Source: CAVPUA01 sp963708805 (GTDB lineage Bacteria; Actinomycetota; Actinomycetes; Mycobacteriales; Jatrophihabitantaceae). From it: 64,000 nt of DNA. Below are positions 1 through 9,410 of this stretch, piece after piece. Made by a program: the position numbers and the translations under genes. Location of the stretch: positions 2,604,001 through 2,668,000 of the forward strand of contig CAVPUA010000003.1 of the NCBI GenBank assembly GCA_963708805.1, read 5' to 3'. The notes beneath the pieces are model-generated. The model saw only the letters and a program-made list of their open reading frames with translations. It was not told where the DNA came from and did not search any database. Numbering within the stretch: the stretch's first letter is position 1; each line of letters opens with the position of its first letter.

Positions 1-160
1 CCTCGGTGACGTCGGTGACACCCGAGTCCTCGATGGCCCGCCAGGCACCCGCGAGCAGTCCGTCCATGATCTCGGTGTGCCACAGCGAGGCGACGACGGC
101 GATCTTGAGGTCGGCCGCCCCCTCGACGCGACCCGGCCGCGGCCCCGCGTTTCCGCTCAT
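1..160 (-). CDS. ribH: 6,7-dimethyl-8-ribityllumazine synthase, N-terminal fragment
   Basis: First 53 codons of lumazine synthase, which condenses 5-amino-6-ribitylaminouracil with dihydroxybutanone phosphate in the penultimate riboflavin step. The ATG is at 160 and the gene runs off the left edge. The family's opening strand IAVVASLWH is visible at residues 20-28, followed by the helix with EIMDGLLAGA. The ATG overlaps the ribBA stop as ATGA, so the gene is translationally coupled as the last seen member of a ribD-ribE-ribBA-ribH operon. Confidence 0.93.
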   Translation of the reverse strand, partial: MSGNAGPRPGRVEGAADLKIAVVASLWHTEIMDGLLAGAWRAIEDSGVTDVTE

Positions 161-1398
161 CCGGTCACCGTCGGGTCGAGCGAACCGAGATCGAGGTCGT
201 GGCCCATGCGATCGCGTTTGGTCTGCAGGTAGCGCAGGTTGTGCGGGTTGGCGTGCGTGGGCATCGGCACGCGCTCGACGATCCGAAGCCCGTAACCCTC
301 CAGGCCCGAACGCTTGTCGGGGTTGTTCGACAGCAGCCGCATCGTCCGGACGCCCAGGTCGACGAGGATCTGCGCGCCGGTGCCGTAGTCACGAGCGTCG
401 GCCGGCAGGCCCAGGGCCAGGTTGGCGTCCATCGTGTCGGCTCCGGCGTCCTGCAGTTGATAGGCCTGCAGCTTGTGCAGCAGGCCGATCCCGCGACCTT
501 CGTGACCACGGATGTAGAGCACGACCCCGCGGCCCTCTCGAGCGACGGCAGCGAGGGCGGCATCCAGTTGCGGCCCGCAGTCGCACCGCAGCGAGCCGAA
601 GACGTCACCGGTCAGGCACTCGGAGTGGACGCGGACCAGGATGTCCTCGCCGTCACCGACCTCGCCGAACACGAACGCCACGTGCTCGCGGTCGTCGTAT
701 GAACTGGAGTAGCCGACCGCGGTGAACTCGCCGTAGCGCAGCGGCACCCGAGCCTCGGCCACGCGCTCGACCAGCTTGTCGAACCGGCGGCGGTAGGCGA
801 TGAGATCGGCGATCGAGATCAACGCCAGCCCGTGCTCGTCGGCGAACACGCGCAGCTCCTCGCCGCGGGCCATGCCCGAGGGGTCCTTCTCGCTCACGAT
901 CTCGCACAGCACTCCGGCGGGCTGCAGGCCGGCCAGCTCGGCCAGATCGACCGCCGCCTCGGTGTGCCCCGGGCGGCGCAGCACGCCCCCGTCGCGCGCG
1001 CGCAGCGGCACGACATGGCCGGGTCGAGCGAGGTCGGCCGCGTTGGTCGTGGGGTCGGCGAGCAACCGGATCGTGTGCGCCCGGTCCGAGGCCGAGATTC
1101 CGGTCGAGATGCCCTCGCGGGCGTCGACGGTCACGGCGTAGGCGGTCCCGCGGCGATCCTGGTTGACGCGGAACATCGGCGGCAGATCGAGCCGGTCGGC
1201 GTTGGCCTCGGACAGCGGGACGCAGATGTAGCCCGAGGTGTAGCGGACCATGAACGCGATCAGCTCAGGGGTGACCAGTTCGGCGGCGAAGATCAGGTCG
1301 CCCTCGTTCTCGCGGTCCTCGTCGTCGATCACGACGACGGCCTTGCCCGCCGCGATGTCGGCGATCGCCCGCTCGACCGGGTCCAGGACAACCGTCAT
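157..1398 (-). CDS. ribBA: Bifunctional 3,4-dihydroxy-2-butanone-4-phosphate synthase / GTP cyclohydrolase II
   Basis: Intact 413-residue fusion that starts both branches of riboflavin synthesis. The N-terminal half makes DHBP from ribulose 5-phosphate: the acidic metal loop DDEDRENEGD is at about residues 25-34, and GVLRRPGHTEA matches the usual substrate loop. The C-terminal half opens GTP: the zinc cysteines lie in HSECLTGDVFGSLRCDCG and the catalytic region in GHEGRGIGL. The length is normal for RibBA. The ATG at 1398 overlaps the ribE stop (ATGA), and its own stop overlaps ribH. It is one of the few rib genes here without a frame break. Confidence 0.97.
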   Translation of the reverse strand: MTVVLDPVERAIADIAAGKAVVVIDDEDRENEGDLIFAAELVTPELIAFMVRYTSGYICVPLSEANADRLDLPPMFRVNQDRRGTAYAVTVDAREGISTGISASDRAHTIRLLADPTTNAADLARPGHVVPLRARDGGVLRRPGHTEAAVDLAELAGLQPAGVLCEIVSEKDPSGMARGEELRVFADEHGLALISIADLIAYRRRFDKLVERVAEARVPLRYGEFTAVGYSSSYDDREHVAFVFGEVGDGEDILVRVHSECLTGDVFGSLRCDCGPQLDAALAAVAREGRGVVLYIRGHEGRGIGLLHKLQAYQLQDAGADTMDANLALGLPADARDYGTGAQILVDLGVRTMRLLSNNPDKRSGLEGYGLRIVERVPMPTHANPHNLRYLQTKRDRMGHDLDLGSLDPTVTG

Positions 1399-1996
1399 GA
1401 CCGACTCAGCAATCGTTCGGTGTATTTCGCCAACACGTCCGTCTCCAGATTCACCGCTTCGCCCGGAAGCTTCGCCCCGAGGTTAGTCGCCCGCAGCGTT
1501 TCGGGTATCAGCCCGACCTCGAACCAGTCGTCGCCGACGGCCGACACGGTGAGCGAGACGCCGTCCACCGCGATCGACCCCTTCTCGGCGACGAATCGGG
1601 CGCAGCTCGGGCGGCAGCCCGAAGCGCAGCGAGTCCCAGCCGTCACCCGGCGTCCGCGAGATCAGCGTCCCGGTGCCGTCCACGTGACCCTGGACGATGT
1701 GCCCGTCGAGCCGTCCGTCGGCGCGCACCGACCGCTCGAGATTGACCAGGTCACCCGGCTGGAGCTCGCCGATGTCGGAGCGGTCGAGGGTCTCGGCCAT
1801 CACGTCGAAGCCGAGCTCGGACGGCGTCGAGTCGCGACCAGCCGACGACGGTCAGACAGACGCCGTTCACCGCGATCGACGCGCCGTGCACGACATCGGC
1901 GGCGACCTTGGACGCCCGCACGGACAGTACGGCCGAGTCGCCCCGGCGCTCGAGGCCCGCGACCTGACCGAGCTCTTCGATGATTCCGGTGAACAT
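1395..1996 (-). CDS. ribE: Riboflavin synthase alpha chain (two frame breaks)
   Basis: Converts two molecules of dimethyl-ribityllumazine to riboflavin. It starts with the family signature MFTGIIEELG at 1996. The duplicated lumazine-binding barrel is recognisable: NGVCLTVV in repeat 1, GHIVQGHVDGTG in the middle, and VDGVSLTVS then FEVGLIPETL in repeat 2. The reading frame changes twice. An extra base at about 1840 (between GGC and GGT on the coding strand) and another at about 1600 are enough to restore one frame of about 200 residues, the usual family length. Also called ribC in some organisms. It sits between ribD and ribBA with a 3-nt gap upstream and an ATGA overlap downstream. Confidence 0.9.
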
Positions 1997-1998
1997 CG

Positions 1999-3074
1999 TT
2001 ACTTCTCCTCTTCCGGCCATACCGGGCGGGCAGTGATCTTGACGTCGGGACCGAGCCGCTCGACCTCGTCGATCTCGAGGGTGACCGCGCCGGCGATCGT
2101 GCTGATGCCCGCGTCGCCGAGGCCGGCCGGACCGGAGCCGAGCAGCTTCGGCGCGAGATAGGCGATCACCTCGTCGACGCAGTGGGCCTCGACGAACGCG
2201 CCGGCCAGGGTCGGGCCGCCTTCGAGCAGCAGATGGCGAACACCCCGGTCGTACAAGCGCCTTCATCGCGAAGCGGGGCACGGCGGTGTCGAGTACGAGC
2301 GTCTCGGCGGCGTTGTCGAGCACCCGGGCGTGCTGCGGCACGCGGTGCCGGCGGTCGAGCACCACCCGCAAGCGGCTGGTGGTCGGCCAGGTCACCGTCG
2401 GGCGTCCGGGCGGTCAGCTGCGGATCGTCGGCCAGCACCGTCCCGCTGCCGACCATGATCGCGTCGACTCCGGCCCGGACCAGATGGGCATCCGCGCGCG
2501 AGATCGCCGACGAGATCCAGCGCGAGGTGTTGTCGGACGCCGCGACCCGGCCGTCCAGCGTGCTGGCGACCTTCCAGGTGACGAAGGGACGACCGGTGCT
2601 GATCGCGTGCAGCCACGGCCGGATCGCGCCCTTCGCGGCCTCGTCGGCCAGCACACCGGCCTCGACCTCGACGCCGGCGACCTGCAGGCGCGTGCCTCCG
2701 CCGGCGGCGACGACGTTGGGATCGTCCAAGGCGTAGACGACGCGGGCGATGCCGGCCTCGACGAGCGCGTCGGCGCACGGGCCGGTACGGCCGACGTGCG
2801 CGCAGGGTTCGAGCGTCACGACGGCGGTGGCGCCCCGCGCGCGGTCCCCGGCGTGGCCCAGCGCGATGATCTCGGCATGCGGGCCACCGGCCGGCTGAGT
2901 CGCGCCCTCTCCGACCAGATCCCCGTCGGCGTCGATGATCACCGCTCCGACCGCCGGATTGGGGCTGGTGCGGCCCCGAGCCGTCTCGGCCAGCGCCAGG
3001 GCACGGCGCATCGCGGCGAGCTCGTGCTCATTGCGCTGGCATGGTGCCCTTTCGATGCCGATCTGGAAGCCCAT
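1999..3074 (-). CDS. ribD: Bifunctional pyrimidine deaminase / 5-amino-6-(5-phosphoribosylamino)uracil reductase (two frame breaks)
   Basis: Deaminates and then reduces the pyrimidine intermediate that follows GTP opening. The N-terminal zinc deaminase shows GPHAEIIAL and EPCAHVGRTGPC, giving the His/Cys/Cys zinc set and the catalytic Glu. The C-terminal reductase is seen as FVTWKVASTLDGRVA, SGTVLADDPQLT and LLLEGGPTLAGAF. Single extra bases at about 2369 and 2254 break the reductase half. Each lies after a CTT codon, and removing it restores PLRVVLD and ALYDRGVR. The ATG at 3074 lacks a strong Shine-Dalgarno sequence, so the exact start is uncertain. Confidence 0.9.
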
Positions 3075-3093
3075 CTCGAAGTCGAGATGTCAG

Positions 3094-3750
3094 TCACCGC
3101 CTCATCGCGGCACGAGCTGCAACGCGCAAAGCGTCCACGGCCTTCCCCGGGTCGTCGGCGGCGTAGACCGCCGAGCCTGCGACGAAGACGTCGGCTCCGG
3201 CCTCGGCCGCGGCGCCGATGGTGTCGGCGTCGATGCCCCCGTCGACTTCGACGAACAGCCGCAGATGCCCGGCGGTCACCTGCTCGCGGGCCAATCGCAG
3301 CTTGGGCAGGACCTCGGCCATGAACTTCTGCCCGCCGAATCCCGGCTCGACCGTCATCACGAGCAGTGTGTCGAACTCGCGCAGGATCTCGAGGTAGGGC
3401 TCGAGCGGAGTCCCCGGTTTCACGCTGAGCCCGGCGAGCGCGCCCGCTCGACGGATCGCCCGGGCGGTCTGCACGGGGTCGTTCGCGGCCTCGACGTGGA
3501 AGGTCACGTTGGCCGCCCCCGCCTCGGCGTAGCCGGGCGCCCAACGGTCGGGATCGTCGATCATCAGATGGCAGTCGAGCGGCAGATCGGTGGCCTTGTG
3601 CAGGCTCTTCACCACCGGCAGACCGAGCGTGAGATTGGGCACGAAGTGCGCGTCCATGACGTCCACGTGCAGCCAGTCGGCGTTGGCGACGGCGTCGGCC
3701 TCGTCGGCCAGATGCGCGAAGTCAGCCGAGAGGATGCTGGGCGCGATCAT
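3094..3750 (-). CDS. rpe: Ribulose-phosphate 3-epimerase
   Basis: Interconverts ribulose 5-phosphate and xylulose 5-phosphate in the pentose phosphate pathway; ribulose 5-phosphate is also the RibB substrate. Intact TIM barrel of 218 residues with the opening PSILSADFAHL, the metal histidines and aspartate in LHVDVMDAHFVPN and HLMIDDP, the phosphate loop EPGFGGQKF and the late Asp in VDGGI. I prefer ATG 3750, which has GGAG eight bases upstream, over the in-frame GTG at 3777 that adds nine unconserved residues. It lies between rsmB and ribD on the same strand. Confidence 0.95.
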   Translation of the reverse strand: MIAPSILSADFAHLADEADAVANADWLHVDVMDAHFVPNLTLGLPVVKSLHKATDLPLDCHLMIDDPDRWAPGYAEAGAANVTFHVEAANDPVQTARAIRRAGALAGLSVKPGTPLEPYLEILREFDTLLVMTVEPGFGGQKFMAEVLPKLRLAREQVTAGHLRLFVEVDGGIDADTIGAAAEAGADVFVAGSAVYAADDPGKAVDALRVAARAAMRR

Positions 3751-3786
3751 CGGCTCCGGTGTACCCGATCTCGTCACCGCAGCAGT

Positions 3787-5086
3787 CTAGTTCGCCGCAC
3801 GACGACGGATCAGCGCGAAGAACATCGCGTCGGTGCCCTGCCGGTGGGGCCAGAGCTGGACCGTCGGCCCGTCGCCGAGTTCGGGCAGCTGCGCGAACAA
3901 CGGGCGCGCGTCCTCGAGTGTCGGGCCCGGCGACGACGCCGCGAGTCTCGCCGAGATGCGGTGAGCAGGTGACGTAGCCGACGACGCCGCCGGGACGGAC
4001 GAGGCCCAGCGCCGCCTGGAGTAACTGCGACTGCAGCTCGGCCAGCGGCGCGATGTCCTCGGGACGGCGACGCCACCGCGCTTCGGGGCGCCGCCTCAAC
4101 GCACCCAGTCCACTGCAGGGGGCGTCGAGCAGGACCCGGTCGTACTGACCGCTGAGTTGGCGGGCGTCACCGACCTGGATGTCGACGTCCCACCGGGCGG
4201 TCGCCTTGCCCACCAGCTCGGCGCGATGCGGGTGCAGCTCGTTGGCGGTGAGCCGCGCGCCGCGCTCGACCGCCAGGGCCGCCAGCAGCGCCGCCTTGCC
4301 TCCGGGCCCGGCGCACAGATCGAGCCACTGTTCGTCCGGGCCGCCGAGCGGGGCCGTGGCGAGGGCGATCGCGCACAGCTGGCTGCCTTCGTCCTGCACG
4401 GCGGCCCGGCCGTCGCGGATCGGGGCGAGATCGCCCGGATCTCCCCCGTCCAGCCGGACGGCGTACGGCGACCACGGACCCGGCGTCGCCGCCGGACAGT
4501 TCGACCAGCTCGTCGCGGTCGAACTGACCCGGCCAGGCGACCAGGTGCGTGACGGGGCGCTCGTCGTCGGCCCGCAATGCGGGGCCGAGCTCGTCCTCGC
4601 CGAGTGCGTCGGCGAAGGCATCGACGATCCATTCCGGGTGCGCCGTTTCGACCGCCAGCACCCGATGGGCGCTCGCGCCGATCGTGAGCCGCGCGGCCCA
4701 GCTGTCCCAGTCGGTCTCGGCAACGCGACGCAGGACGGCGTTGACGAACCCGGCCGCTCGGGCGTTGTCCGGTGGCCCGAGCCAGGTCGACCGTCGTCGC
4801 CACGGCGGCGTGCGGCGGGATCCGCGTCCGCAGGGCCTGGTAGGCGCCGATGCGCAGCAAGTCGCGGACCGGTGGGTCGAGGTCACGATCGACGCAGGCG
4901 TCGATGATCTCGTCCAGGGTTCCGGTTGCCCGCAGCGTGCCGTAGCCGAGCTCGGTGGCCAGCCCGGCGTCGCGGCCGTGCAGCTCGTGCGTCGGCGATC
5001 AGTTTGGGCAGCAGCAGGTTGGCGTACGCGTCCTGCTCGCGGACCGCCCGAAGCAGCTCGAAGGCGACCAGGCGAGCCGGATCCAC
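3787..5086 (-). CDS. rsmB: 16S rRNA (cytosine-967-C5)-methyltransferase RsmB (at least four frame breaks)
   Basis: Methylates C967 of 16S rRNA. The N-terminal NusB-like helical domain is seen as ARLVAFELL, LRIGAYQAL and AAGFVNAVLRR. The SAM domain has DLCAGPGGKAALL, the PCxG cysteine in DAPCSGLGALRR and the second catalytic cysteine in VTCSPHLGET. The C-terminus DAMFFALIRRRAAN ends in TAG at 3787. The frame changes near 4985, 4780, 4470 and 3945. A single added base explains each. The start is uncertain; GTG 5086 precedes the conserved DPARLVAFELL and overlaps the fmt 3' end. Confidence 0.88.
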
Positions 5087-5090
5087 CCGG

Positions 5091-6015
5091 TTAGTCAAGG
5101 CGATCGCCGTCGACGACGCGAGCACCGCGCGCCCAGTCGGCGGCCGGGATCGGGCGCTTGCCCGCCGGCTGCACCGTGCTCAGCTCGACCGGCGTCGGTC
5201 GCCGTCCCGACCAAGATCGACTTCTTGGTCACCGCGAGCTCGCCGGCCGGCAGGTCGGCCGTCGCGGATGCGGACGGGGCCGAGCTTCACCCGCTCGCCG
5301 CGGAACTCGGCCCAGGCGCCCGGTGCGGGCGTGCAGGCGCGGATCAGCCGATCGACGTGAACGGCCGGCGCAGTCCAGTCGACGCGGGCGTCGGCGACGG
5401 TGATCTTGCCGGCGATCGAGACGCCGTCGGAGGGCTGCGGCCGGGCGACCAGACTGCCGTCCTCGATGCCGTCCATCGTCGCGACCAGCAAGCCGGCGCC
5501 GGACGACGCCAGCCGGTCGAGCAGGTCGCCCGCGGTGTCCCATGGACGGATGGTCTCGGTGACGACGCCGAACACCGGGCCGGTGTCCAGACCGGCTTCG
5601 ATCTCGAACGTCGATGCCCCGGTGACGTCGTCGCCGTGCAGGATCGCGTGCTGGACGGGAGCGGCGCCGCGCCAGGCCGGCAGCAGCGAGAAGTGCAGAT
5701 TCACCCAGCCGCGTTTGGGGATGGTCAACGCCGAGGTGGGCAGGAGCGCCCCGTACGCGACGACCGGGCAGCAGTCCGGCGCCAGCGCGCCGAGCCGTTC
5801 GCGGAACTGCGCGTCGGACGGACGGTCCGGCGTGAGGACCTCGATGCCGGCATCGCGGGCCACCTGCTCGACCGGGCGAGGTCCGGGCGACTCGCCCGCG
5901 TCCGGCCGCCTTGGCCGGACGGGTGACGACGGCAATCGACCTCGTGACCAGAGGCCAGTAATGCGTTCAGGGCCGGGACGGCGGGCGCGGGTGTGCCGGC
6001 GAAGACCAGTCTCAC
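5091..6015 (-). CDS. fmt: Methionyl-tRNA formyltransferase (about three frame breaks)
   Basis: Formylates initiator Met-tRNA with 10-formyl-THF. The N-terminus VRLVFAGTPAPAVPAL is typical. The catalytic segment includes NLHFSLLPAWRGAAPVQHAI, with the formyl-THF/His/Asp site continuing at GASTFEIEAGLDTGPV. The C-terminal OB domain is recognisable once frames are joined. Extra bases at about 5937, 5253 and 5196 separate the pieces; undoing the first restores HEVIAVVTRPAKAAGRG. GTG 6015 overlaps the def stop as GTGA, so def and fmt are coupled, as in many bacteria. Confidence 0.9.
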
Positions 6016-6569
6016 CAGACCGAGCCGTGCGGGCTGACCTTGATCCTCGGCGCGGGCAGGCCGGACAGTCCGGACCACTCGGCCTCGCGAATCGCCTTCA
6101 TAGCGGCCTTGCGCGTCTCGCTGTCGAGCCGGTCGACGAACAGGACGCCGTCGAGGTGGTCGGTCTCGTGCTGAATGCAGCGGGCGAGCCGGGCGGTGCC
6201 CTCGATCGTGATCGGGTCGCCGTACATGTTCTGGCCGTGCGCCACGACGTGTTCCTTGCGCACGCAGTCCCACGTCAGACCGGGGATCGACAGGCAGCCC
6301 TCGGGACCGTCCTGTTCCTCCTCCGACGGGAAGTGCAGTACGGGGTTGACCAGATGCCCGGACTGCTCGTCGTCCACGTAGTAGGTGAACACCCGCAGCC
6401 CGACGCCGATCTGCGGCGCGGCCAGACCGGCACCCGGCGCCTCGAGCATCGTCTGGGTCAGATCGGCGACGAGGGTGCGCAGTTCCTTGTCGAACTCGGT
6501 GACTGGTTCGGCCGGTGTGCGCAGCACGGGATCACCGAACAGACGGATGGGCAGCGCGGTCACATCCAC
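6012..6569 (-). CDS. def: Peptide deformylase
   Basis: Removes the N-formyl group from nascent proteins, reversing the fmt modification. Intact, 185 residues. All three motifs are present: GAGLAAPQIG, EGCLSIPG with the metal cysteine, and QHETDHLDG with two metal histidines and the catalytic glutamate. It starts at GTG 6569 and is the first gene of a minus-strand run def-fmt-rsmB-rpe-ribDE-ribBA-ribH. It is divergent from the efflux gene at 6655. Confidence 0.96.
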   Translation of the reverse strand: MDVTALPIRLFGDPVLRTPAEPVTEFDKELRTLVADLTQTMLEAPGAGLAAPQIGVGLRVFTYYVDDEQSGHLVNPVLHFPSEEEQDGPEGCLSIPGLTWDCVRKEHVVAHGQNMYGDPITIEGTARLARCIQHETDHLDGVLFVDRLDSETRKAAMKAIREAEWSGLSGLPAPRIKVSPHGSVW

Positions 6570-6603
6570 GAGTCTAGGGAAAGCGATGTCACATGCGTCG
6601 CGG

Positions 6604-6641
6604 TTGGCCCCATGTCGTCAAGTCGTTAGACTGGCTAACGA
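6604..6641 (+). promoter_or_regulatory. Promoter with a palindromic operator over the -10 box
   Basis: TTGGCC (6604-6609) and TAGACT (6627-6632) are separated by 17 bp, a good vegetative promoter match. A perfect 7-bp inverted repeat, TCGTTAG-N5-CTAACGA (6623-6641), covers the -10 box and the likely start site. AGGAG follows at 6643-6647 before GTG 6655. This layout suits repression by a TetR- or MarR-family protein, but no such regulator gene is adjacent. Confidence 0.65.
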
Positions 6642-6654
6642 AAGGAGCAGCCCT

Positions 6655-8448
6655 GTGTCCCACACCGAAGTTCATGACCGGCGCGTCGCTCTGTCCGTCA
6701 CCACAGTCGGAATTCTCGCCGCGACGCTGAACTCGTCGATCCTGTTGATCTCACTTCCGGCGATCTTCAACGGACTCGGGCTCAACCCGCTGGCGCCGCA
6801 GAACATCTCGTACCTGCTGTGGATGTTGATGGGCTACCTGCTCGTCACGGCCGTACTGGTAGTGACCTTCGGACGGCTGGGAGACCAGTACGGCCGCGCC
6901 AAGCTGTTCAATCTCGGCTTCCTGATCTTCACGATCGCGTCGATCGGCTGCGCACTTGCGCCCAACAGCGGTTCGGCCGGCGCCATGGAGATCATCTCGA
7001 TGCGGATCGTGCAGGGCGTCGGCGGCGCCATGCTGACGGCCAACTCGACCGCTTTGATCACCGATGCGTTCCCGCCCGCCCGGCGAGGCTTCGCGCTCGG
7101 CGTCAACCAGGTCGCGGCGCTGGCCGGGTCGTTCATGGGCCTGGTGATCGGTGGGCTCCTGTCGGAGTGGCACTGGCGGGCGGTTTTCTGGGTCAGCGTT
7201 CCGATCGGCATCTGGGGCACGTGGATCGGCTACCGCACCCTGCACGACAAGCCACGCACCTCGAAGGCGCGTATCACCATCGACTGGTGGGGCAACATCT
7301 CGTTCGGTCTCGGCCTGATCGCGCTGCTCGTCGCCATGACGTACGGGCTGCAGCCCTACGGCGCGCACACCATGGGCTGGACGTCGCCCTGGGTCCTGAC
7401 CGGGCTGATCGGCGGCGTGGTGCTGCTGATCGCATTCGGCGTGATCGAGAACCGCGTCGAGAACCCGATGATCAACCTGCGGTTGTTCAAGGTGCGCGCG
7501 TTCGCGGCCGGACAGACCGTGAACCTGCTGTCATCGATGGCCCGCGGCGGCCTGCAGTTCATGTTGATCATCTGGCTGCAGGGCATCTGGCTGCCGCTGC
7601 ACGGCTACAACTTCTCCGACACGCCGCTGTGGGCCGGCATCTACATGTTGCCGCTCACCGTCGGCTTCCTGATCGCCGGTCCGGCGTCGGGCGCGGTCTC
7701 GGATCGGTTCGGGGCGCGGGCGTTCGCCACCGGCGGCCTGTTGCTGGTCGCGTTGACCTTCGTCGGATTGATCTTGTTGCCAGCGGACTTCAACTACGTC
7801 GAGTTCGCGGCGCTGCTGGCGCTCAACGGCATCGGCATGGGCCTGATGGCGGCGCCGAACTCGGCCGCGATCATGAACGCCGTTCCCGCGGATCAGCGCG
7901 GCGCGGCCTCGGGAATCCGGGCCACCGGCATGAACGCCGGCATGGTGATCTCGATGGGCGGGTTCTTCACGCTGATGGCGATCGGGCTGGCGAGCAAGTT
8001 GCCGGCGTCGCTGTACAAGGGCCTGACCGGGCTGGGCGTCGACCCGTCGACGGCGACGCAGGCGTCACACATCCCACCGGTCGGGACGCTGTTCGCCGCG
8101 TTCCTGGGCGACAACCCGCTGCGGTCGTTGGTGCCCAACCCCGGGGCGGGAGTCGACACGTCGACCTTGTACGGCAAGGAGTTCTTCCCCCGCGTCATCT
8201 CCGAACCGTTCACGCACGGACTGCTCATCGCGTTCGGCGCGTCGATCATCATGCTGCTCATCGCAGCGGCCGCGTCGCTCATGCGCGGCAACAAGTTCGT
8301 GCACGCCGACGCCGTTGCCACCTCTGAGTCGGCCGGTGAGGCCGTGGTCGAGGCGGTGGCGCGGGAAGGCGCGGCCCTGGCTGTTCCGGCCGCGCCCGGT
8401 GAGGACGTCGCCTACGAAGACGCCCTGGCCGGTCGCAAGTCACCCTGA
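6655..8448 (+). CDS. DHA2-type MFS drug:H+ antiporter
   Basis: Major facilitator permease of 597 residues with about 14 predicted membrane segments, the DHA2 (drug:H+ antiporter, EmrB/QacA-like) arrangement. Motif A of the loop between segments 2 and 3 is visible as GRLGDQYGRAKLF. The N-terminal helix LNSSILLISLPAIFNGL is like other DHA2 proteins, in which an acidic residue often occurs early. The cytoplasmic tail after the last helix is acidic and Ala-rich. The GTG start at 6655 has AGGAG at 6643-6647. The gene is intact and stands alone; the palindrome in its promoter suggests induction by a substrate. The substrate cannot be told from sequence. Confidence 0.88.
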   Translation: MSHTEVHDRRVALSVTTVGILAATLNSSILLISLPAIFNGLGLNPLAPQNISYLLWMLMGYLLVTAVLVVTFGRLGDQYGRAKLFNLGFLIFTIASIGCALAPNSGSAGAMEIISMRIVQGVGGAMLTANSTALITDAFPPARRGFALGVNQVAALAGSFMGLVIGGLLSEWHWRAVFWVSVPIGIWGTWIGYRTLHDKPRTSKARITIDWWGNISFGLGLIALLVAMTYGLQPYGAHTMGWTSPWVLTGLIGGVVLLIAFGVIENRVENPMINLRLFKVRAFAAGQTVNLLSSMARGGLQFMLIIWLQGIWLPLHGYNFSDTPLWAGIYMLPLTVGFLIAGPASGAVSDRFGARAFATGGLLLVALTFVGLILLPADFNYVEFAALLALNGIGMGLMAAPNSAAIMNAVPADQRGAASGIRATGMNAGMVISMGGFFTLMAIGLASKLPASLYKGLTGLGVDPSTATQASHIPPVGTLFAAFLGDNPLRSLVPNPGAGVDTSTLYGKEFFPRVISEPFTHGLLIAFGASIIMLLIAAAASLMRGNKFVHADAVATSESAGEAVVEAVAREGAALAVPAAPGEDVAYEDALAGRKSP

Positions 8449-8517
8449 CCGCTTCTGCTGTTCTGCGCTCGCTCCTCGCCGAGGGACGAAGGAAATCGAC
8501 TGCACGCCAGGCACCGG

Positions 8518-9410
8518 TCAGTGCGTCGGGTCGGGCATGAGCACGGCCCGGGCTTGTTTGACGGGCAGGGTCATGCTCGCCGTCGGACCCGCCACCGTTG
8601 CTTCGATCGGTTCGGGCGCGCCGCCGTCGACGGTGTAGGTCGCGGCCCAGTCAATCGTCGCACTGACCACGACCGACCCGGTCCTCGTGTAGGTGTGCCC
8701 GAACCACGCCGGGCATTGCACCTCTCGGCACGGTTCGGCCGCCGTGTACGGGCGTCCCGGGCCGGTGCTGGACGCTGAGGTTCCATCGCCGAACGACCAC
8801 GTCGTGGATTGCGCGGTGATCGTGATCGCCACCTGGTGGCCGAGCAATTCGACGGCGCCGAGATCCCGCACAGTCGGCGTGTCGGTCCAGAAGATCGACT
8901 CGAACTGCGTGAGTGCGTAACTCCCTGGTGCCGTCTTGATCCCCACGCTCGGCACCAGTTTGATCACTTCGGCTCGGACGTCCGCCTCGGACAACCCCGG
9001 CGCCACCGGCCCCCGGGTGACGCAATCGACTGCACTGAACCTGAGTGCTCCATTCGCCAACGTGTAGGTAGCAATAGCCGTTACCGTGGTTCCCGGCAAT
9101 TCGGCTGCCGCTTCAGCTGTGCAGTTGGCTGGAATGAACTGACACTCTTCGAGCGAAGACGTAGCCGGATTCACTCCGCAATCGACTCGCAGGGTGGCGG
9201 GACCGGCGAAGCTTGGCTACCCGACCCACCTGGACACCTCCTCGTGACGGTGACGTCGAGCTTTCCCGGCTCCACACTGCCCGCGCTCACTGTCGCGCAG
9301 CCGGCGGACCTCGACGCAGCTTCGGCGCACGGCAGACAAGACATGAACTCGAGAGACACGACTACAGATGTCAACGCGACCACCAGACGGGCGAGAAGAG
9401 ATCGCTTCAT
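8518..9410 (-). CDS. Secreted protein with a PKD-like beta-sandwich (one frame break)
   Basis: Starts with a signal peptide (MKRSLLARLVVALTSVVVS) at 9410 and continues, after a frame change near 9213, into VDCGVNPATSS and a C-terminal region with TWSFGDGTSAS and FGHTYTRTGSVVVSAT, the hallmark of PKD-like folds. Read as one gene it encodes about 297 residues with several cysteines. A less likely alternative is two genes, since GTG 9174 overlaps an upstream TGA as GTGA. Its ATG overlaps the stop of the DUF6318 lipoprotein gene, so the two are co-expressed. It probably acts at the cell surface; the partner or ligand is unknown. Confidence 0.75.
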
